A stretch of DNA of 64,000 bases from Shimia sp. R9_2 (GCF_017743735.1 NZ_JAGHRO010000001.1:248001-312000), one strand, 5' to 3'. Positions 46,924 through 57,928 are shown, numbered from the stretch's first letter. Numbers and translations are program-made. The notes: generated by a model not told the origin, from the letters alone.

Positions 46924-48705
46924 TCATTTGGGTAAACCTAGGTAACCCTCCCAAAATTCTGCAGCCGTCATTTCAGCAAAGGCATTTGCGTACGATTTTC
47001 GGATGCTCCTATACCTTAATAAAAACTTCAGGGAAGTTATCAGTAGACCCAAGGAAGTTCTCCAGAACCTCTTTTTCGAATGTGAAAGCGCCATATGAGC
47101 GGCGCCATCATGGGTAGCATAGGTAATATTCCCTGCTCCAAGCAGGTTTGACAAACGACCCCTTTCAGAAAGGCTCAGCTGCAGATGGGGAGCCATCTTA
47201 TTCCAGAGCGGGAGCATGTGCCCATTTAATGTTGCTGCTCCAATGGCTCGCCAAAAGAACTGCGCACGTTTTTTGGGTTTCGGTGCTGAACATGCGCTGT
47301 TCACCGGAGTGTTCTGCCATCTTTCAGAGGCAGCTAGCGAACTGATCAGCGCGCGACGTGATGACATATCGAGGTTGGCGACAAAAAAATCTGGGCCTTT
47401 CATTACGTCCCTCCATGCAAGAAGTTGCATATCGGCGGCAGCATATTGGAGACGAAGCATCGAGCGGAGTATTGGACGAACAGCCATCCAGATCATACTC
47501 AGAGCCGACTTTTGTATTCTTGGAAGAGACATGTGCGTCACCAGCGGATGGCGCATGTCAAGATAGAGTGTAAAAGCACTTTCTTTTTGCGCGAAGTCTT
47601 CTTGAAGTGAGGCAACCCCGGACAAAGTCTGAACTTCAAACGGATTAGAGAGTGAGAAATTTACGTCGTCTCCACGAACAAAGAAAGGAAATGGGTAGTG
47701 TTTAACAACGCTAATAGGGAAAGCAAAAAACCACCAAGCGCCATAAATTTCCTGGTCTTTCCGGGGCAGAGACAGCGCCAACATCTGTTGCAATTCGCCT
47801 GATTTGCGCAAGTCCACACCGTTGTGCAACGGCGAGCACGTTCCATCAAACGTGGCTCCATTTTCCCACATCTTCCATGGGTGTGCTGTATCAATCATAG
47901 CCCCCGCCACAGCAGTGTGTTCGGAGATCGCATAGGCTAACAACATATACGCTCTAGCGATACTTTCAGGATGGCAGCTTGCATCGTCATCCATAAACAA
48001 GCAATGGCTCGCATCTACGTTTCGTGCCTCGATCAGATTGCGAGCAAAACCACCAGCACCGCCATAATTGGGGTTGGAGAAAATCCTCAAATTTTCTGCG
48101 CAAACTGAATGTAGACTATTCCCATTGTCCACAACCTGTAGGGACAAATGCCTGCCAAATTCCCAGTTTCTTATGAAGTTTTCCAAGCGCTCTATCGTGG
48201 ATGTGACAGCTTGCTCTCGCAAGAACGTGGTAATCGCAAGGGCCATCTGTGGCCACCTTAGCGGAGGAGTACTTGTTTGGTAGGAAAGTTGGCGTATCTC
48301 CGCATTCTCGGACAGAGCTTTGAATTCTGCGTAAATCACACCGCCTTTCACGCATGAGCTAGGAAGATTGAATTCAATTTGGATTTCTCTGTCCTTAGAA
48401 AAATCTCCAGAAAAATCAGCGATAACCAGTGGCACAGATTGATGGCTCGCTGCGAGCTTGAATTGAACGACAAACTGTCCCTGGCCAACGAGCCTAGCCG
48501 AAAAATTGTGTAAGTCACAAACATGCTGCCATCGCGCTAAGTCAAATAGATTGAAGTAGCTGTCAAAAGCGATGGACGCATCTTTTGGGACCGCATACGC
48601 ATTAAATGTCGCGTCTGTTTTATCGCCAGAAACGTGTCTGAAATATAGTTGCTCGTTGAAGCCAAGTTCTGGATCCGGAAATACTAGGTTTTGCAGTGAA
48701 AACAT
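46924..48705 (-). CDS. GlfT2-like glycosyltransferase B with altered metal ligand
   Basis: A 593-residue paralogue of GlfT2-like A in the opposite orientation. N-terminal beta domain (about 1-150), then AITTFLREQ, NPNYGGAGGFARNL (211-224), DDD at 239-241, GAWWFFAFP (323-331), RGDD with D346/D347. At the place of the WH metal ligand in A (H368) the sequence reads SLQEDF, so Q368 replaces the histidine. It may add a different linkage, use a different donor, or be weak. The C-terminal half is a long alpha-helical region as in A. Confidence 0.78.
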   Translation of the reverse strand: MFSLQNLVFPDPELGFNEQLYFRHVSGDKTDATFNAYAVPKDASIAFDSYFNLFDLARWQHVCDLHNFSARLVGQGQFVVQFKLAASHQSVPLVIADFSGDFSKDREIQIEFNLPSSCVKGGVIYAEFKALSENAEIRQLSYQTSTPPLRWPQMALAITTFLREQAVTSTIERLENFIRNWEFGRHLSLQVVDNGNSLHSVCAENLRIFSNPNYGGAGGFARNLIEARNVDASHCLFMDDDASCHPESIARAYMLLAYAISEHTAVAGAMIDTAHPWKMWENGATFDGTCSPLHNGVDLRKSGELQQMLALSLPRKDQEIYGAWWFFAFPISVVKHYPFPFFVRGDDVNFSLSNPFEVQTLSGVASLQEDFAQKESAFTLYLDMRHPLVTHMSLPRIQKSALSMIWMAVRPILRSMLRLQYAAADMQLLAWRDVMKGPDFFVANLDMSSRRALISSLAASERWQNTPVNSACSAPKPKKRAQFFWRAIGAATLNGHMLPLWNKMAPHLQLSLSERGRLSNLLGAGNITYATHDGAAHMALSHSKKRFWRTSLGLLITSLKFLLRYRSIRKSYANAFAEMTAAEFWEGYLGLPK

Positions 48706-48942
48706 CGGTGAATTGGCTCAGTCATTATACTTTTATCTTTCGAAATCTGTTTCCGGTGTTCCGAGGTTGATCATTTCGCGTGCGAGTTCTCTTGGGCCTG
48801 ATCTCCCGGATATCATTGCCCTCTACCGCATTATCGGAGGCTTGATTTCCCCTTACGTGTACGCCCTTGGGAACTGAGATCGCAACCCATGGAATTCAAG
48901 TCACTGAATTTTACCTGCTTCGAGGTTCGGTTGCGCAACTAA

Positions 48943-50160
<1,218 letters not shown>

Positions 50161-50227
50161 GTAGAACTGGGATGCCTTTCGCTGCGCAAAATGGATAAGA
50201 ATAAATTGGAATTTAAAGCTAAGAACA

Positions 50228-51259
50228 ATGAAAAGACTATTGGCGCGCTACCTTAGGAAGGCTGGAAGAGTTGCTTGTTCGGACATGCGTGAGGAACTCA
50301 TTGCCAAGCAAACTGAACTAAGAGTTCAGACAGAACGATTGGTTCTAGATCAGTCAAAAGCGTTGGAGCAGATCACTCAAAAGCTTGATGCTGCTATGGC
50401 CCCTATAGACCAAAACGCTGAAAAATGGATTGGCGCGGATACTGATATGGCGCAACATCTAGACCAGGTATCCTGCAAGGTTGCCGCGCTAGAAAAAGAA
50501 GTTAAAGAGGCGATCACGCTGCTCAAAGAGCAGCAAACGACAAGACTAAGCTCTATCGCCCAACAAGAAAAAATAGCGCAGCAAACAGGTGGCCTTCTTT
50601 CTTCTTGGAGAGATGTTCAAGCCAAGAAAGCTGACCTACGCCATGTCCTTCAAGGACAGGCCACTCAGCAGACAGCTGAGTATATTCGTGAAGCCATGTC
50701 TCACGTTCAATCGGTTGATCACAAATTTAAAGTGATCGATATTGCACTGGACCATTCGAAGTTAACTGGCGGTTTGGCGCTTGAGTTTGGTGTTTTGACC
50801 GGACGAACGATTAACTACATCGCAGAAAAGCGTCCCAACTGGACGGTGGATGGCTTTGATTCTTTCGAGGGTTTGCCTGAAGCGTGGCGGGACGGATATG
50901 CGGCGGGTCATTTCAGACAAGATCAGTTGCCCGAGGTGGCCGAAAATGTCCATCTACATAAAGGCTGGTTCGACGACAGTCTGCCAAATTATCTTGCGGA
51001 AGATCAGAGAGCTAAAAAGCCGGTTACCTTCCTACATGTGGATTGCGATCTCTATAGCTCCACAAAAACGATTTTCCGCGAACTAAAAGATCAATTGATT
51101 GTGGGCAGTGTCATCGTTTTTGACGAGTACTTTAACTATGATGGCTGGAAAGTTGGAGAGTTCCAGGCGTTTCAAGAATTCTTGAGTGAGACAAACCTTG
51201 GATATGAATATTTAACTTACAACAGGAAGCATGAACAGGTTGCTGTAATTCTGACATGA
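50228..51259 (+). CDS. TylF-like SAM methyltransferase with N-terminal coiled coil
   Basis: A 343-residue protein. Residues about 15-150 are rich in E, K, Q and L and predicted to be coiled coil. The C-terminal domain reads GLALEFGVLTGRTINYIAE (SAM loop, about 179-197), VDGFDSFEGLPEAW, GWFDDSLP, THFLHVDCDLYSSTKT-like acidic pair, and IVFDEYFNY, all features of macrocin O-methyltransferase TylF relatives. It may methylate a sugar hydroxyl and perhaps cap or modify chain ends. The coiled coil recalls length-controlling capping enzymes such as WbdD, although sequence relation is not evident. Confidence 0.78.
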   Translation: MKRLLARYLRKAGRVACSDMREELIAKQTELRVQTERLVLDQSKALEQITQKLDAAMAPIDQNAEKWIGADTDMAQHLDQVSCKVAALEKEVKEAITLLKEQQTTRLSSIAQQEKIAQQTGGLLSSWRDVQAKKADLRHVLQGQATQQTAEYIREAMSHVQSVDHKFKVIDIALDHSKLTGGLALEFGVLTGRTINYIAEKRPNWTVDGFDSFEGLPEAWRDGYAAGHFRQDQLPEVAENVHLHKGWFDDSLPNYLAEDQRAKKPVTFLHVDCDLYSSTKTIFRELKDQLIVGSVIVFDEYFNYDGWKVGEFQAFQEFLSETNLGYEYLTYNRKHEQVAVILT

Positions 51260-51546
51260 GATACTCCCCAAAGAGACAGCATGCATTAGCAAGCTTGATT
51301 TAGGTTTTGATCTTCTGAGCTGTCTCGATAACTTCGTTGCCCATCTGAAGTTCCTTTCTCGACCTATGTTCACCAAAACGTCGATGGTTTGGTGGGAGAG
51401 AGGTTCATCCAATTGGGTCATCACAGACCAAGATTGTTAGCAAAGAGTTCTGGAAGGAAAATTTTCTGACCAACTTGACCTGGCAGACGCCGCCAAAAAA
51501 CCAGCCAACTGCCAGTTCACAGCTGAACCTCAACATACTCGACGAA

Positions 51547-52200
51547 CTACCTCAGTATTTCTTGATGTACCTTGATAGCCTCTTCAAGATCATCAAAATA
51601 CTCCCCATGTCCATTGTCCAAAACGACCCCTGCATTGCAAAACTGCCGGATTTCCCCCATGGAATGATTAACCATGATGGCTGACGAAGTTTTCATACGT
51701 TCGATAAAAACTCTCTGGCTTTTTCGTTTGAACGCTTGATCTCCAACTGCAGTAACCTCATCCACCAAGTAGGTATCAAACTTAATTCCCATGGATGCTC
51801 CGAAGGTTAATCGCGACCTCATACCGCTGGAGTATGTACGCATCGGCATAAAGTATGAATTGCCAAGCTCTGCAAAACTCCCAACAAAGTCTACCAAATC
51901 GTCGGTGTCTACTCCGTAGATACGGGCAATAAATCGAACGTTCTCCGCTCCCGTTAAATCCCCGTGAAACGAAGCAGCAAGTCCGACCGGCCAAGAAATA
52001 GTCCCGTCGCTTAAAACCCTTCCGCTATCCGCGTGTAAGGTCCCTGCTATTATTTCAAGGAGTGTGGACTTCCCCGCACCATTTCTACCAAGCAGAGCCA
52101 GAGACTTTCCCGATGGTATCGTCAGCGACAAATTGTCGATAACAGTCTTTTGCTCACCCTTGATCCAAAAGCTCTTGCTCAAGTTTTCTAGTCGGATCAT
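51547..52200 (-). CDS. kpsT: Capsule exporter ATPase KpsT-like
   Basis: A 217-residue ABC ATPase of the polysaccharide-export type. Walker A GRNGAGKST at 38-46, signature region YSSGMRSRLTFG, Walker B YLVDEVTAVGD, and switch NHSMGEI. No C-terminal carbohydrate-binding domain, so it is a KpsT- rather than Wzt-type protein. With KpsM it drives export of a complete polymer across the inner membrane. It begins 8 bases beyond the KpsE-like gene. Confidence 0.9.
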   Translation of the reverse strand: MIRLENLSKSFWIKGEQKTVIDNLSLTIPSGKSLALLGRNGAGKSTLLEIIAGTLHADSGRVLSDGTISWPVGLAASFHGDLTGAENVRFIARIYGVDTDDLVDFVGSFAELGNSYFMPMRTYSSGMRSRLTFGASMGIKFDTYLVDEVTAVGDQAFKRKSQRVFIERMKTSSAIMVNHSMGEIRQFCNAGVVLDNGHGEYFDDLEEAIKVHQEILR

Positions 52201-52208
52201 TTCGAACC

Positions 52209-53570
52209 TTAACGTCTATCTCGCACCGAATAGTAAACCAGTACTATGATCGACCAGCCCATTAGCAAAACGATCCCGGCAATCGCAGACACGATCCATC
52301 GGTTGGGGTATTCAGAGCTCTCTGCTTTCGTTGGGTTGATGTAGGTCGCGAGATAACGGCTTTGTCGAGCGGCTTCGTCACGTGCAAGTTCAAACGATGT
52401 CTGCGCAACGCGATACATCTCTTCGGCGAAAACTCGGTCGACACTTAGTCGTTCATACTCCGAGATTAGAGCAGGATATGATTCGCCACCATTCCCGGTC
52501 TCTGCTATCTCTTCGGCAATGAAGCTGGTTCGCTCTTGGTCAATCCTTGTCCGGATAACGCCAATCAATCTCTCGGCATTCCTCAATCTTGGATCGTTGA
52601 CACCCACTGATCCGCTCAACAAATCGAACTCAACCAACGCCTCTGCCAGCTGCTGTTGCAGATTATTCATGACCCCCATTCGGCCTTGAATGTCGGCTTC
52701 TGGATCAACGATACGTGTTCTAGTTCGGAACTGTACCATTGCTTCACGCGCGGCCTTCAGCTGTTCTAAAGCCTCATCCAAATCGGTACGCGCATAGCGC
52801 ATAGCATCATCTCTAGCTTGCTCGTTGAGAGAATTCACTCTCATTTGCGAGTTTGCCACAATCGCTTTAGATATCGCTTGCGCCGTTTCCGGATCAAACG
52901 CGGTCACTTGTACCTCAATCAGTCCGGTGCTGCTGTCATAGGAAACGCTTACAATACGCTGCCAAAACCAGGTAAGGTCTTCGATCGTAGCGCTCGGCCA
53001 AATCGCAAATACCCAATCTCTAGGCCATTCTCGGGAATAGTGCCCAAGTATATCGAGCTCCCGATCAACCGCTTCAACCATTTCTTGGCTATGAATGTAC
53101 TCATACAAGATGGCAGTGTCCGAAGCAGTTGCACCTCCGGCGCCGGTGAACTGTGCCAGTCCTCCTAAAAGGTCTGTTGCGCTAGCACCATCCTGGCTAC
53201 GAACAGTAAAACCAGCCTTCGAAATATACTGGTCACCTGCGACAATCATCAAATACAAGATCACAGCTGCAAGCGGAGTTATCACTGACAGCACAAAACT
53301 CGCCAGCACCCCCCAATGGCGGCTTTTCATCCGAGCCGGCCGCGCCAGAGGAGCAATTTGGGGTTTAGCTAATTTCTTATTTAGCTCCTTTACCTTGTCC
53401 TCTGCAGCCTTAGCCTTTTTGCGTAATTCGGCAATTTCGGCGTTTTGCGAAGGATTCTGAGGTGCTGATACCGATACTGTTGACGCTTTTTTTTCTGCTT
53501 CTGCAGTTTCACTAGCCTTAGGCTTAGCCGCATCCTCGTTCGGTTTGATCGGAGTTACATTATCTGTCAA
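52209..53570 (-). CDS. kpsE: KpsE-like polysaccharide co-polymerase
   Basis: A 453-residue protein that seems to begin with TTG at 53570 (a TAG stop lies a few codons upstream and no ATG occurs before residue 80). A charged, lysine- and alanine-rich cytoplasmic segment is followed by a membrane helix at about 87-110, a long periplasmic coiled-coil region and a second helix at about 425-447, the standard PCP-3/KpsE shape. It links the inner-membrane ABC transporter with an outer-membrane channel. KpsD-type outer-membrane protein is not in the window. Confidence 0.87.
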   Translation of the reverse strand: MTDNVTPIKPNEDAAKPKASETAEAEKKASTVSVSAPQNPSQNAEIAELRKKAKAAEDKVKELNKKLAKPQIAPLARPARMKSRHWGVLASFVLSVITPLAAVILYLMIVAGDQYISKAGFTVRSQDGASATDLLGGLAQFTGAGGATASDTAILYEYIHSQEMVEAVDRELDILGHYSREWPRDWVFAIWPSATIEDLTWFWQRIVSVSYDSSTGLIEVQVTAFDPETAQAISKAIVANSQMRVNSLNEQARDDAMRYARTDLDEALEQLKAAREAMVQFRTRTRIVDPEADIQGRMGVMNNLQQQLAEALVEFDLLSGSVGVNDPRLRNAERLIGVIRTRIDQERTSFIAEEIAETGNGGESYPALISEYERLSVDRVFAEEMYRVAQTSFELARDEAARQSRYLATYINPTKAESSEYPNRWIVSAIAGIVLLMGWSIIVLVYYSVRDRR

Positions 53571-53748
53571 AGCTAAGTCGCTCTATTGGTTACCATTCGG
53601 AGACATAACAAAGGTCACATCTTCAAGGAAATCTTTTGTCTGCCAACAGGGTTAAATTTGTCTCGTGAGGGTCAATTGCAATCCACGGCCCTATCGCCCA
53701 TAATATACTGCGCGCTTCGCTAGCCACAACGGATTTACGACTTTCTCC

Positions 53749-54576
53749 ATGGTTGAAACACCTGATTCCCACAAAGTGGCGTTAACTGCTAGGCCTGTTA
53801 GGAGTGCTTATCGCAATTTCGCGACCATTCGAACCATCCTTGCGCTTATTCTACGGGAAATGTCTACACGATATGGCCGCACACCTGGCGGGTATCTCTG
53901 GACTGTACTTGAGCCACTCGCAGCTGTACTTTTCCTGAGCCTTGGGTTCTCATTGATATTCGCCTCCCCGCCGCTTGGAACAAGCTTTTTTTTGTTCTAC
54001 GCGACCGGTTACATGCCCTTTGAACTCTATATAACACTGTCGAGAGCATGCAGGCACGCTATCGATTTTTCCAGACCCCTACTGCGCTATCCCGCTGTAA
54101 CTTGGGTAGATGCGATACTCGCCCGTTTCTTTTTGAACGGCCTTACAGGGGCTTTCAATACAGTCCTGCTGATGACAGGGATAATGCTCCTGGACCGAAC
54201 ACAAGCTACCGCCTATCCACCTTTGATAGGCATAGCCATACTGCTGTCCCTATTGCTGGGCTTAGGTATTGGAGCAATAAACCAAGTGATAACTGCATTC
54301 TTTCCAATATGGGACATCATATGGAGTGTGATTAACCGGCCACTCTTCATAGCATCTGGAACGTTCTTCCTCTACGACGATATGCCAGAGCTTGCCCAAG
54401 ATGTGCTTTGGTACAACCCATTGATCCATATTGTTGGCCTAATGCGCAAAGGGTTTTACCCAACCTACTCAGCTGACTACGCGAGCATCACATACGTGCT
54501 ACTGGTATCAATGACCTTGATAACATTTGGGTTTTTAATGCTGAACAGGTACAATCGCGAGATCGTCAACCGCTAA
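53749..54576 (+). CDS. kpsM: Capsule exporter permease KpsM-like
   Basis: A 275-residue ABC-2 permease with about six membrane helices. ILREMSTRYGRTPGGYLW at 34-51 is a hallmark of the KpsM/RkpT family. Divergent from kpsE-kpsT, so the exporter components are on both strands around a 178-base promoter region. It pairs with KpsT to export capsular polymer. The low-GC composition of the island continues through this gene. Confidence 0.9.
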   Translation: MVETPDSHKVALTARPVRSAYRNFATIRTILALILREMSTRYGRTPGGYLWTVLEPLAAVLFLSLGFSLIFASPPLGTSFFLFYATGYMPFELYITLSRACRHAIDFSRPLLRYPAVTWVDAILARFFLNGLTGAFNTVLLMTGIMLLDRTQATAYPPLIGIAILLSLLLGLGIGAINQVITAFFPIWDIIWSVINRPLFIASGTFFLYDDMPELAQDVLWYNPLIHIVGLMRKGFYPTYSADYASITYVLLVSMTLITFGFLMLNRYNREIVNR

Positions 54577-54605
54577 AGGTGTGATCGGCCAACTTTGTGG
54601 CTTGT

Positions 54606-55613
54606 CTAACTATCAGGTTTGGCAATTTTTCTGATCTCAGCGAAGGTTGCATGCCTGCGCTTTCCGATTCCATCAATGATTGAATGCTTAAGAAGCCGTA
54701 GGAATGTCGATTTTTCCTCACCATAGTGCCGAGATTTGGCGATCCACTTCGGCAATACCACCAGTAATGCCGGCCAAAACAGCACGCCTGCAGCCAATCG
54801 ATACATGATCAGCAGATTTCTGTGATAGTAATAGACTTTCCACAATGGTGACAGGCGCCCGCGTTGGACAACTTTGCCTTGGGATTGCGCCGCCTGATCA
54901 CTGAAGCTGGTCAGATCATGCTCAAAACGAACAGAGGGCTCAAACCCTATACGCCCACCAGACTTACTTAAGCCAAGCGTATAAATACCGTCATCTCCGT
55001 AGATGAACAACGCCGGATCTGGGTACCCGATCCGCCTAACCATTTCTGCAGAAACGAAAAAGCCAACAAAAGAAGTGACGTCAATCTGGAACCCCTCTCC
55101 GTCGTAAGCGCTTGGGGGAATATGAAAGCCGGAACGACCACCGCCCGCGAGCGTGCGCAGAAACTCTTTCCAATGCCAAAATGGATTGCGAGAGGGCCGG
55201 TTCATCTCACAAATTTCGCCACTGGGGAAATAGACCGCAGCCGCCACCGCATCCCACTTGCCATCCGGCAAACCATGAAAGATCGCCAGCGCTCCAGGTT
55301 CTGGTCTGCCGTCGTCATCCATTACCACCAACCAGTCAGGTTGATGGGCCTCCATGGCGTGGCGCATACCCATTTCAAACCCGCCAGCACCACCCGTGTT
55401 GGTGTCACTCAAAATCAGATCGAGACGATCATCTGTAAGAGATGACAACCAATCACCTGTTCCGTCAGTGGACGCGTTGTCGACAACCACAACCGAAGAA
55501 AGCTCCTCCACTGGGCTTTCCAGCAGCCGGTGTAGCGTTTCTTTCAACTTCTCGAGCCGGTTGAACGTTACGACAACAGCGACCAAACGTTTCGGAGCGG
55601 AAGTTCTATTCAC
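54606..55613 (-). CDS. Family 2 glycosyltransferase (GlfT1/rhamnosyltransferase-like)
   Basis: A 335-residue GT2 enzyme. VVVTFNRLEKL (13-23), VVDNASTDGT (44-52), NTGGAGGFEMGM (72-83), and the metal motif MDDDG (DDD at 99-101) are complete; a later YGDDG and RFEHD supply further acidic and histidine residues. TGGAGGF is shared with galactofuranosyl- and rhamnosyltransferases. It likely adds the first Galf or Rha residue of the polymer, but donor is uncertain. Convergent with kpsM, 29 bases between stops. Confidence 0.85.
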   Translation of the reverse strand: MNRTSAPKRLVAVVVTFNRLEKLKETLHRLLESPVEELSSVVVVDNASTDGTGDWLSSLTDDRLDLILSDTNTGGAGGFEMGMRHAMEAHQPDWLVVMDDDGRPEPGALAIFHGLPDGKWDAVAAAVYFPSGEICEMNRPSRNPFWHWKEFLRTLAGGGRSGFHIPPSAYDGEGFQIDVTSFVGFFVSAEMVRRIGYPDPALFIYGDDGIYTLGLSKSGGRIGFEPSVRFEHDLTSFSDQAAQSQGKVVQRGRLSPLWKVYYYHRNLLIMYRLAAGVLFWPALLVVLPKWIAKSRHYGEEKSTFLRLLKHSIIDGIGKRRHATFAEIRKIAKPDS

Positions 55614-55712
55614 AGTTTAACCTTCAAAAAATTTGCCTGCGCTTGCTTTGCGCCAGGCACTTCGCAAAAGCTGTTTCGTCTCTTATTGAAGCACAACAGC
55701 GCCGGTCTCAAC

Positions 55713-55747
55713 AAAAACGGCACCCCGTCTCAGGAGCGCCGTTTCTT
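55713..55747 (-). terminator. Rho-independent terminator after ahcY
   Basis: AAACGGC (55715-55721) and GCCGTTT (55738-55744) form the stem; reading the minus strand, the stem is followed by a run of T (TTTTTG). It sits about 25 bases past the ahcY stop. Confidence 0.75.
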
Positions 55748-55768
55748 TATTTCAGGCTCTAAACCACC

Positions 55769-57154
55769 TTAATAGCGGTAGTGCTCTGGCTTGAACGGGC
55801 CTTCGGTGCCAACACCGATGTAGTCTGCTTGCTCTTTGCTGAGCTTGGAGAGCTTCGCGCCCACTTTCGCGAGGTGCAGCGCGGCCACTTTCTCATCCAG
55901 ATGCTTGGGCAGGATGTAGACTTCGTTTTTGTATTCGTCGCCCTTGGTGAAGAGCTCGATCTGCGCCAGCACCTGGTTGGTGAAAGACGCAGACATCACG
56001 AAGGATGGGTGGCCAGTAGCGTTGCCGAGGTTCAGCAGACGGCCCTCAGACAGCAGGATCAAGCGGCTGCCGGATGGCATCTCGATCATGTCGACCTGTT
56101 CTTTGATGTTGGTCCACTTGTGGTTCTTCAGATTTGCCACTTGGATTTCGTTGTCGAAGTGGCCGATGTTGCCAACAATCGCCATGTCCTTCATCTCGCG
56201 CATATGCTCGATGCGGATCACGTCTTTGTTGCCGGTGGTGGTGATGAAGATGTCCGCGGTGGCCGCTTCGTCTTCCAGCGTGGTCACTTCAAAGCCGTCC
56301 ATCGCCGCCTGCAAGGCGCAGATCGGGTCGACTTCGGTGACCTTCACACGCGCACCTGCGCCGCGCAGCGATGCCGCGGAACCTTTGCCCACATCGCCAT
56401 AACCACAGACAACCGCCACTTTGCCGGCCATCATGGTGTCAGTGGCGCGGCGGATGCCGTCCACGAGGCTTTCTTTGCAGCCGTATTTGTTGTCGAACTT
56501 CGACTTGGTGACGGAGTCGTTCACGTTGATCGCCGGGAAAGGCAGCTCGCCGCGCTTCACCAGATCATAGAGACGGTGCACACCGGTGGTGGTTTCTTCA
56601 GACACGCCTTGGATTGCGTCACGGGTTTTGGTGAACCAGCCGGGGCTTGCCGCCATACGCTTGGCGATCTGCTTGTGGATCACTTCCTCTTCTTCAGAGG
56701 TTGGCACGCCGAGGTCTTCGCCCGCTTCGGCCTTTGCGCCCAGCAGCACGTAGAGCGTGGCGTCGCCGCCATCATCGAGGATCATGTTGGGCCCGTCTTC
56801 AAACAGGAACGACTTGTCCAGATAGTCCCAGTGCTCCTCAAGGCTCTGGCCTTTGATCGCAAACACCGGAATGCCCGCCTTGGCAATCGCCGCCGCCGCG
56901 TGATCCTGAGTGGAGAAGATGTTGCAGCTCGCCCAGCGCACATCCGCACCCAGCGCCACCAGCGTTTCAATCAGAACAGCGGTCTGAATGGTCATGTGCA
57001 GCGAGCCAACGATGCGCGCGCCGCTGAGCGGTTTGGACGCGCCATATTCCTCACGCAGCGCCATCAGGCCCGGCATTTCAGTTTCAGCAATATCCAGTTC
57101 CTTGCGGCCAAAATCGGCCAGCGAAATGTCTTTTACAGTGTAATCGGTCGCCAT
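55769..57154 (-). CDS. ahcY: Adenosylhomocysteinase
   Basis: A 461-residue SAH hydrolase: [14 protein letters not shown] with H53, substrate region [13 protein letters not shown] around 210-222, the NAD motif GYGDVGKG at 251-258 and the C-terminal [10 protein letters not shown]. It removes S-adenosylhomocysteine produced by methyltransferases. In Rhodobacter, ahcY lies next to the regA/prrA genes; here it is about 4 kb away. The leader has a small CACCC/GGGTG hairpin (near 57195-57210) but no recognisable SAH riboswitch. GGAG lies before the ATG. Confidence 0.96.
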   Translation of the reverse strand: MATDYTVKDISLADFGRKELDIAETEMPGLMALREEYGASKPLSGARIVGSLHMTIQTAVLIETLVALGADVRWASCNIFSTQDHAAAAIAKAGIPVFAIKGQSLEEHWDYLDKSFLFEDGPNMILDDGGDATLYVLLGAKAEAGEDLGVPTSEEEEVIHKQIAKRMAASPGWFTKTRDAIQGVSEETTTGVHRLYDLVKRGELPFPAINVNDSVTKSKFDNKYGCKESLVDGIRRATDTMMAGKVAVVCGYGDVGKGSAASLRGAGARVKVTEVDPICALQAAMDGFEVTTLEDEAATADIFITTTGNKDVIRIEHMREMKDMAIVGNIGHFDNEIQVANLKNHKWTNIKEQVDMIEMPSGSRLILLSEGRLLNLGNATGHPSFVMSASFTNQVLAQIELFTKGDEYKNEVYILPKHLDEKVAALHLAKVGAKLSKLSKEQADYIGVGTEGPFKPEHYRY

Positions 57155-57329
57155 GGCGCCCAGCTCCTATGCAGGGTTTCCTTGGCGACCAGATAGCACC
57201 CCTATGGGTGTTGCACAACGGCGCAGGGATTTGAGCCTTTCGGCCTGTGTGGCCGGTGCCAATCCGTCGATATTTCAGCGCTTTGCGCGCGACTGACACA
57301 GGCAATGCAGTTTTTCTGCGCCAAACCTA

Positions 57330-57653
57330 CTAGCCATTCACGCCCGGAGGTTCGGGCATTGGCACGTGCTGGAACCAGTCGGTCCCGGCAGCGACCACAC
57401 AGGAGACCCCCTGTGCATTGGTCAAAATCACGGTGAATGTTCCGGTTTTTTCGGAGGACCAGACCTCCACAAGTGCCGCCGATTGGGTGTTTGAGGCCGA
57501 GCCGTGCAGGCCCCCGGCGGTCCTGACCTCGGAGTATTTGGATTGCAGCCGCTCTACCAATGTCTCGCGATCTGCGCACCCTTGGGCAAATGCGGGTGGG
57601 GCCGCTGCGGCCATACCAAACAACAGGGCGGATCCTACAAGTCTCTTAAACAT
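57330..57653 (-). CDS. Small exported protein of unknown function
   Basis: A 107-residue protein with a clear signal peptide (MFKRLVGSALLFGMAAAAPPAFA, cleavage near residue 23-24). The mature part has two cysteines, C26 and C85, that could form a disulfide, and a beta-rich region with VEVWSSEKTGTFTVILT. I do not recognise the family. It is periplasmic or secreted by prediction. Alone between ahcY and a regulatory region. Confidence 0.7.
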   Translation of the reverse strand: MFKRLVGSALLFGMAAAAPPAFAQGCADRETLVERLQSKYSEVRTAGGLHGSASNTQSAALVEVWSSEKTGTFTVILTNAQGVSCVVAAGTDWFQHVPMPEPPGVNG

Positions 57654-57712
57654 AGCGCTCTCCTTTCACGCGCGGCCAATTGCATCAGCAACAGGCGCTG
57701 GGGTTGGAGAGA

Positions 57713-57749
57713 GGGACACGCGGGAGGACGTAGATAAGTTACGTGTCCC
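57713..57749. repeat. Inverted repeat GGGACACG...CGTGTCCC
   Basis: Two perfect 8-base arms separated by 21 bases, upstream of the exported-protein gene. Could be an operator for a dimeric regulator or an RNA hairpin; no regulator is adjacent. Confidence 0.5.
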
Positions 57750-57904
57750 CCTCGCTAGTCATGTTGGTGCCATGCGGCGGTTTTTCAAAACACGCGTGAT
57801 CACGTTGTTTTGCGGCAGCATGTGATCCCAACACCTTTTCAGACTGCCCGAAGAATGTGGCGGCTTTGTGGCATTGCCTGATTTTTAAGCAAAACCCTGC
57901 CCGC

Positions 57905-57928
57905 AAAAGTCAGACTCCCCTGACTTTT
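57905..57928 (+). promoter_or_regulatory. Inverted repeat AAAAGTCAG/CTGACTTTT near a probable promoter
   Basis: Two perfect 9-base arms (57905-57913, 57920-57928) with a six-base spacer. The right arm touches a possible -35 TTTCCA, and TATAAA is 16 bases further on, ahead of the small membrane-peptide gene. It can be read as an operator covering the promoter, or as a terminator because of its trailing T-run. Which one applies cannot be decided by eye. Confidence 0.5.

Noticed and set aside
48706-48877. Open frame tail ending GGLISPYVYALGN before glf
   Set aside because: It has no start codon of its own outside the antisense of the GlfT2-like B gene; possibly a gene remnant but not supportable.
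51212-51424. 70-codon minus-strand frame between the TylF-like and kpsT genes
   Set aside because: Overlaps the methyltransferase 3' end and shows no family feature.
55781-57196. Plus-strand frame of 471 codons opposite ahcY
   Set aside because: Antisense shadow of a highly conserved gene; no domain or ribosome site.
57155-57329. SAH riboswitch upstream of ahcY
   Set aside because: Only a small CACCC/GGGTG hairpin is visible; the conserved SAH aptamer sequence could not be found by eye.
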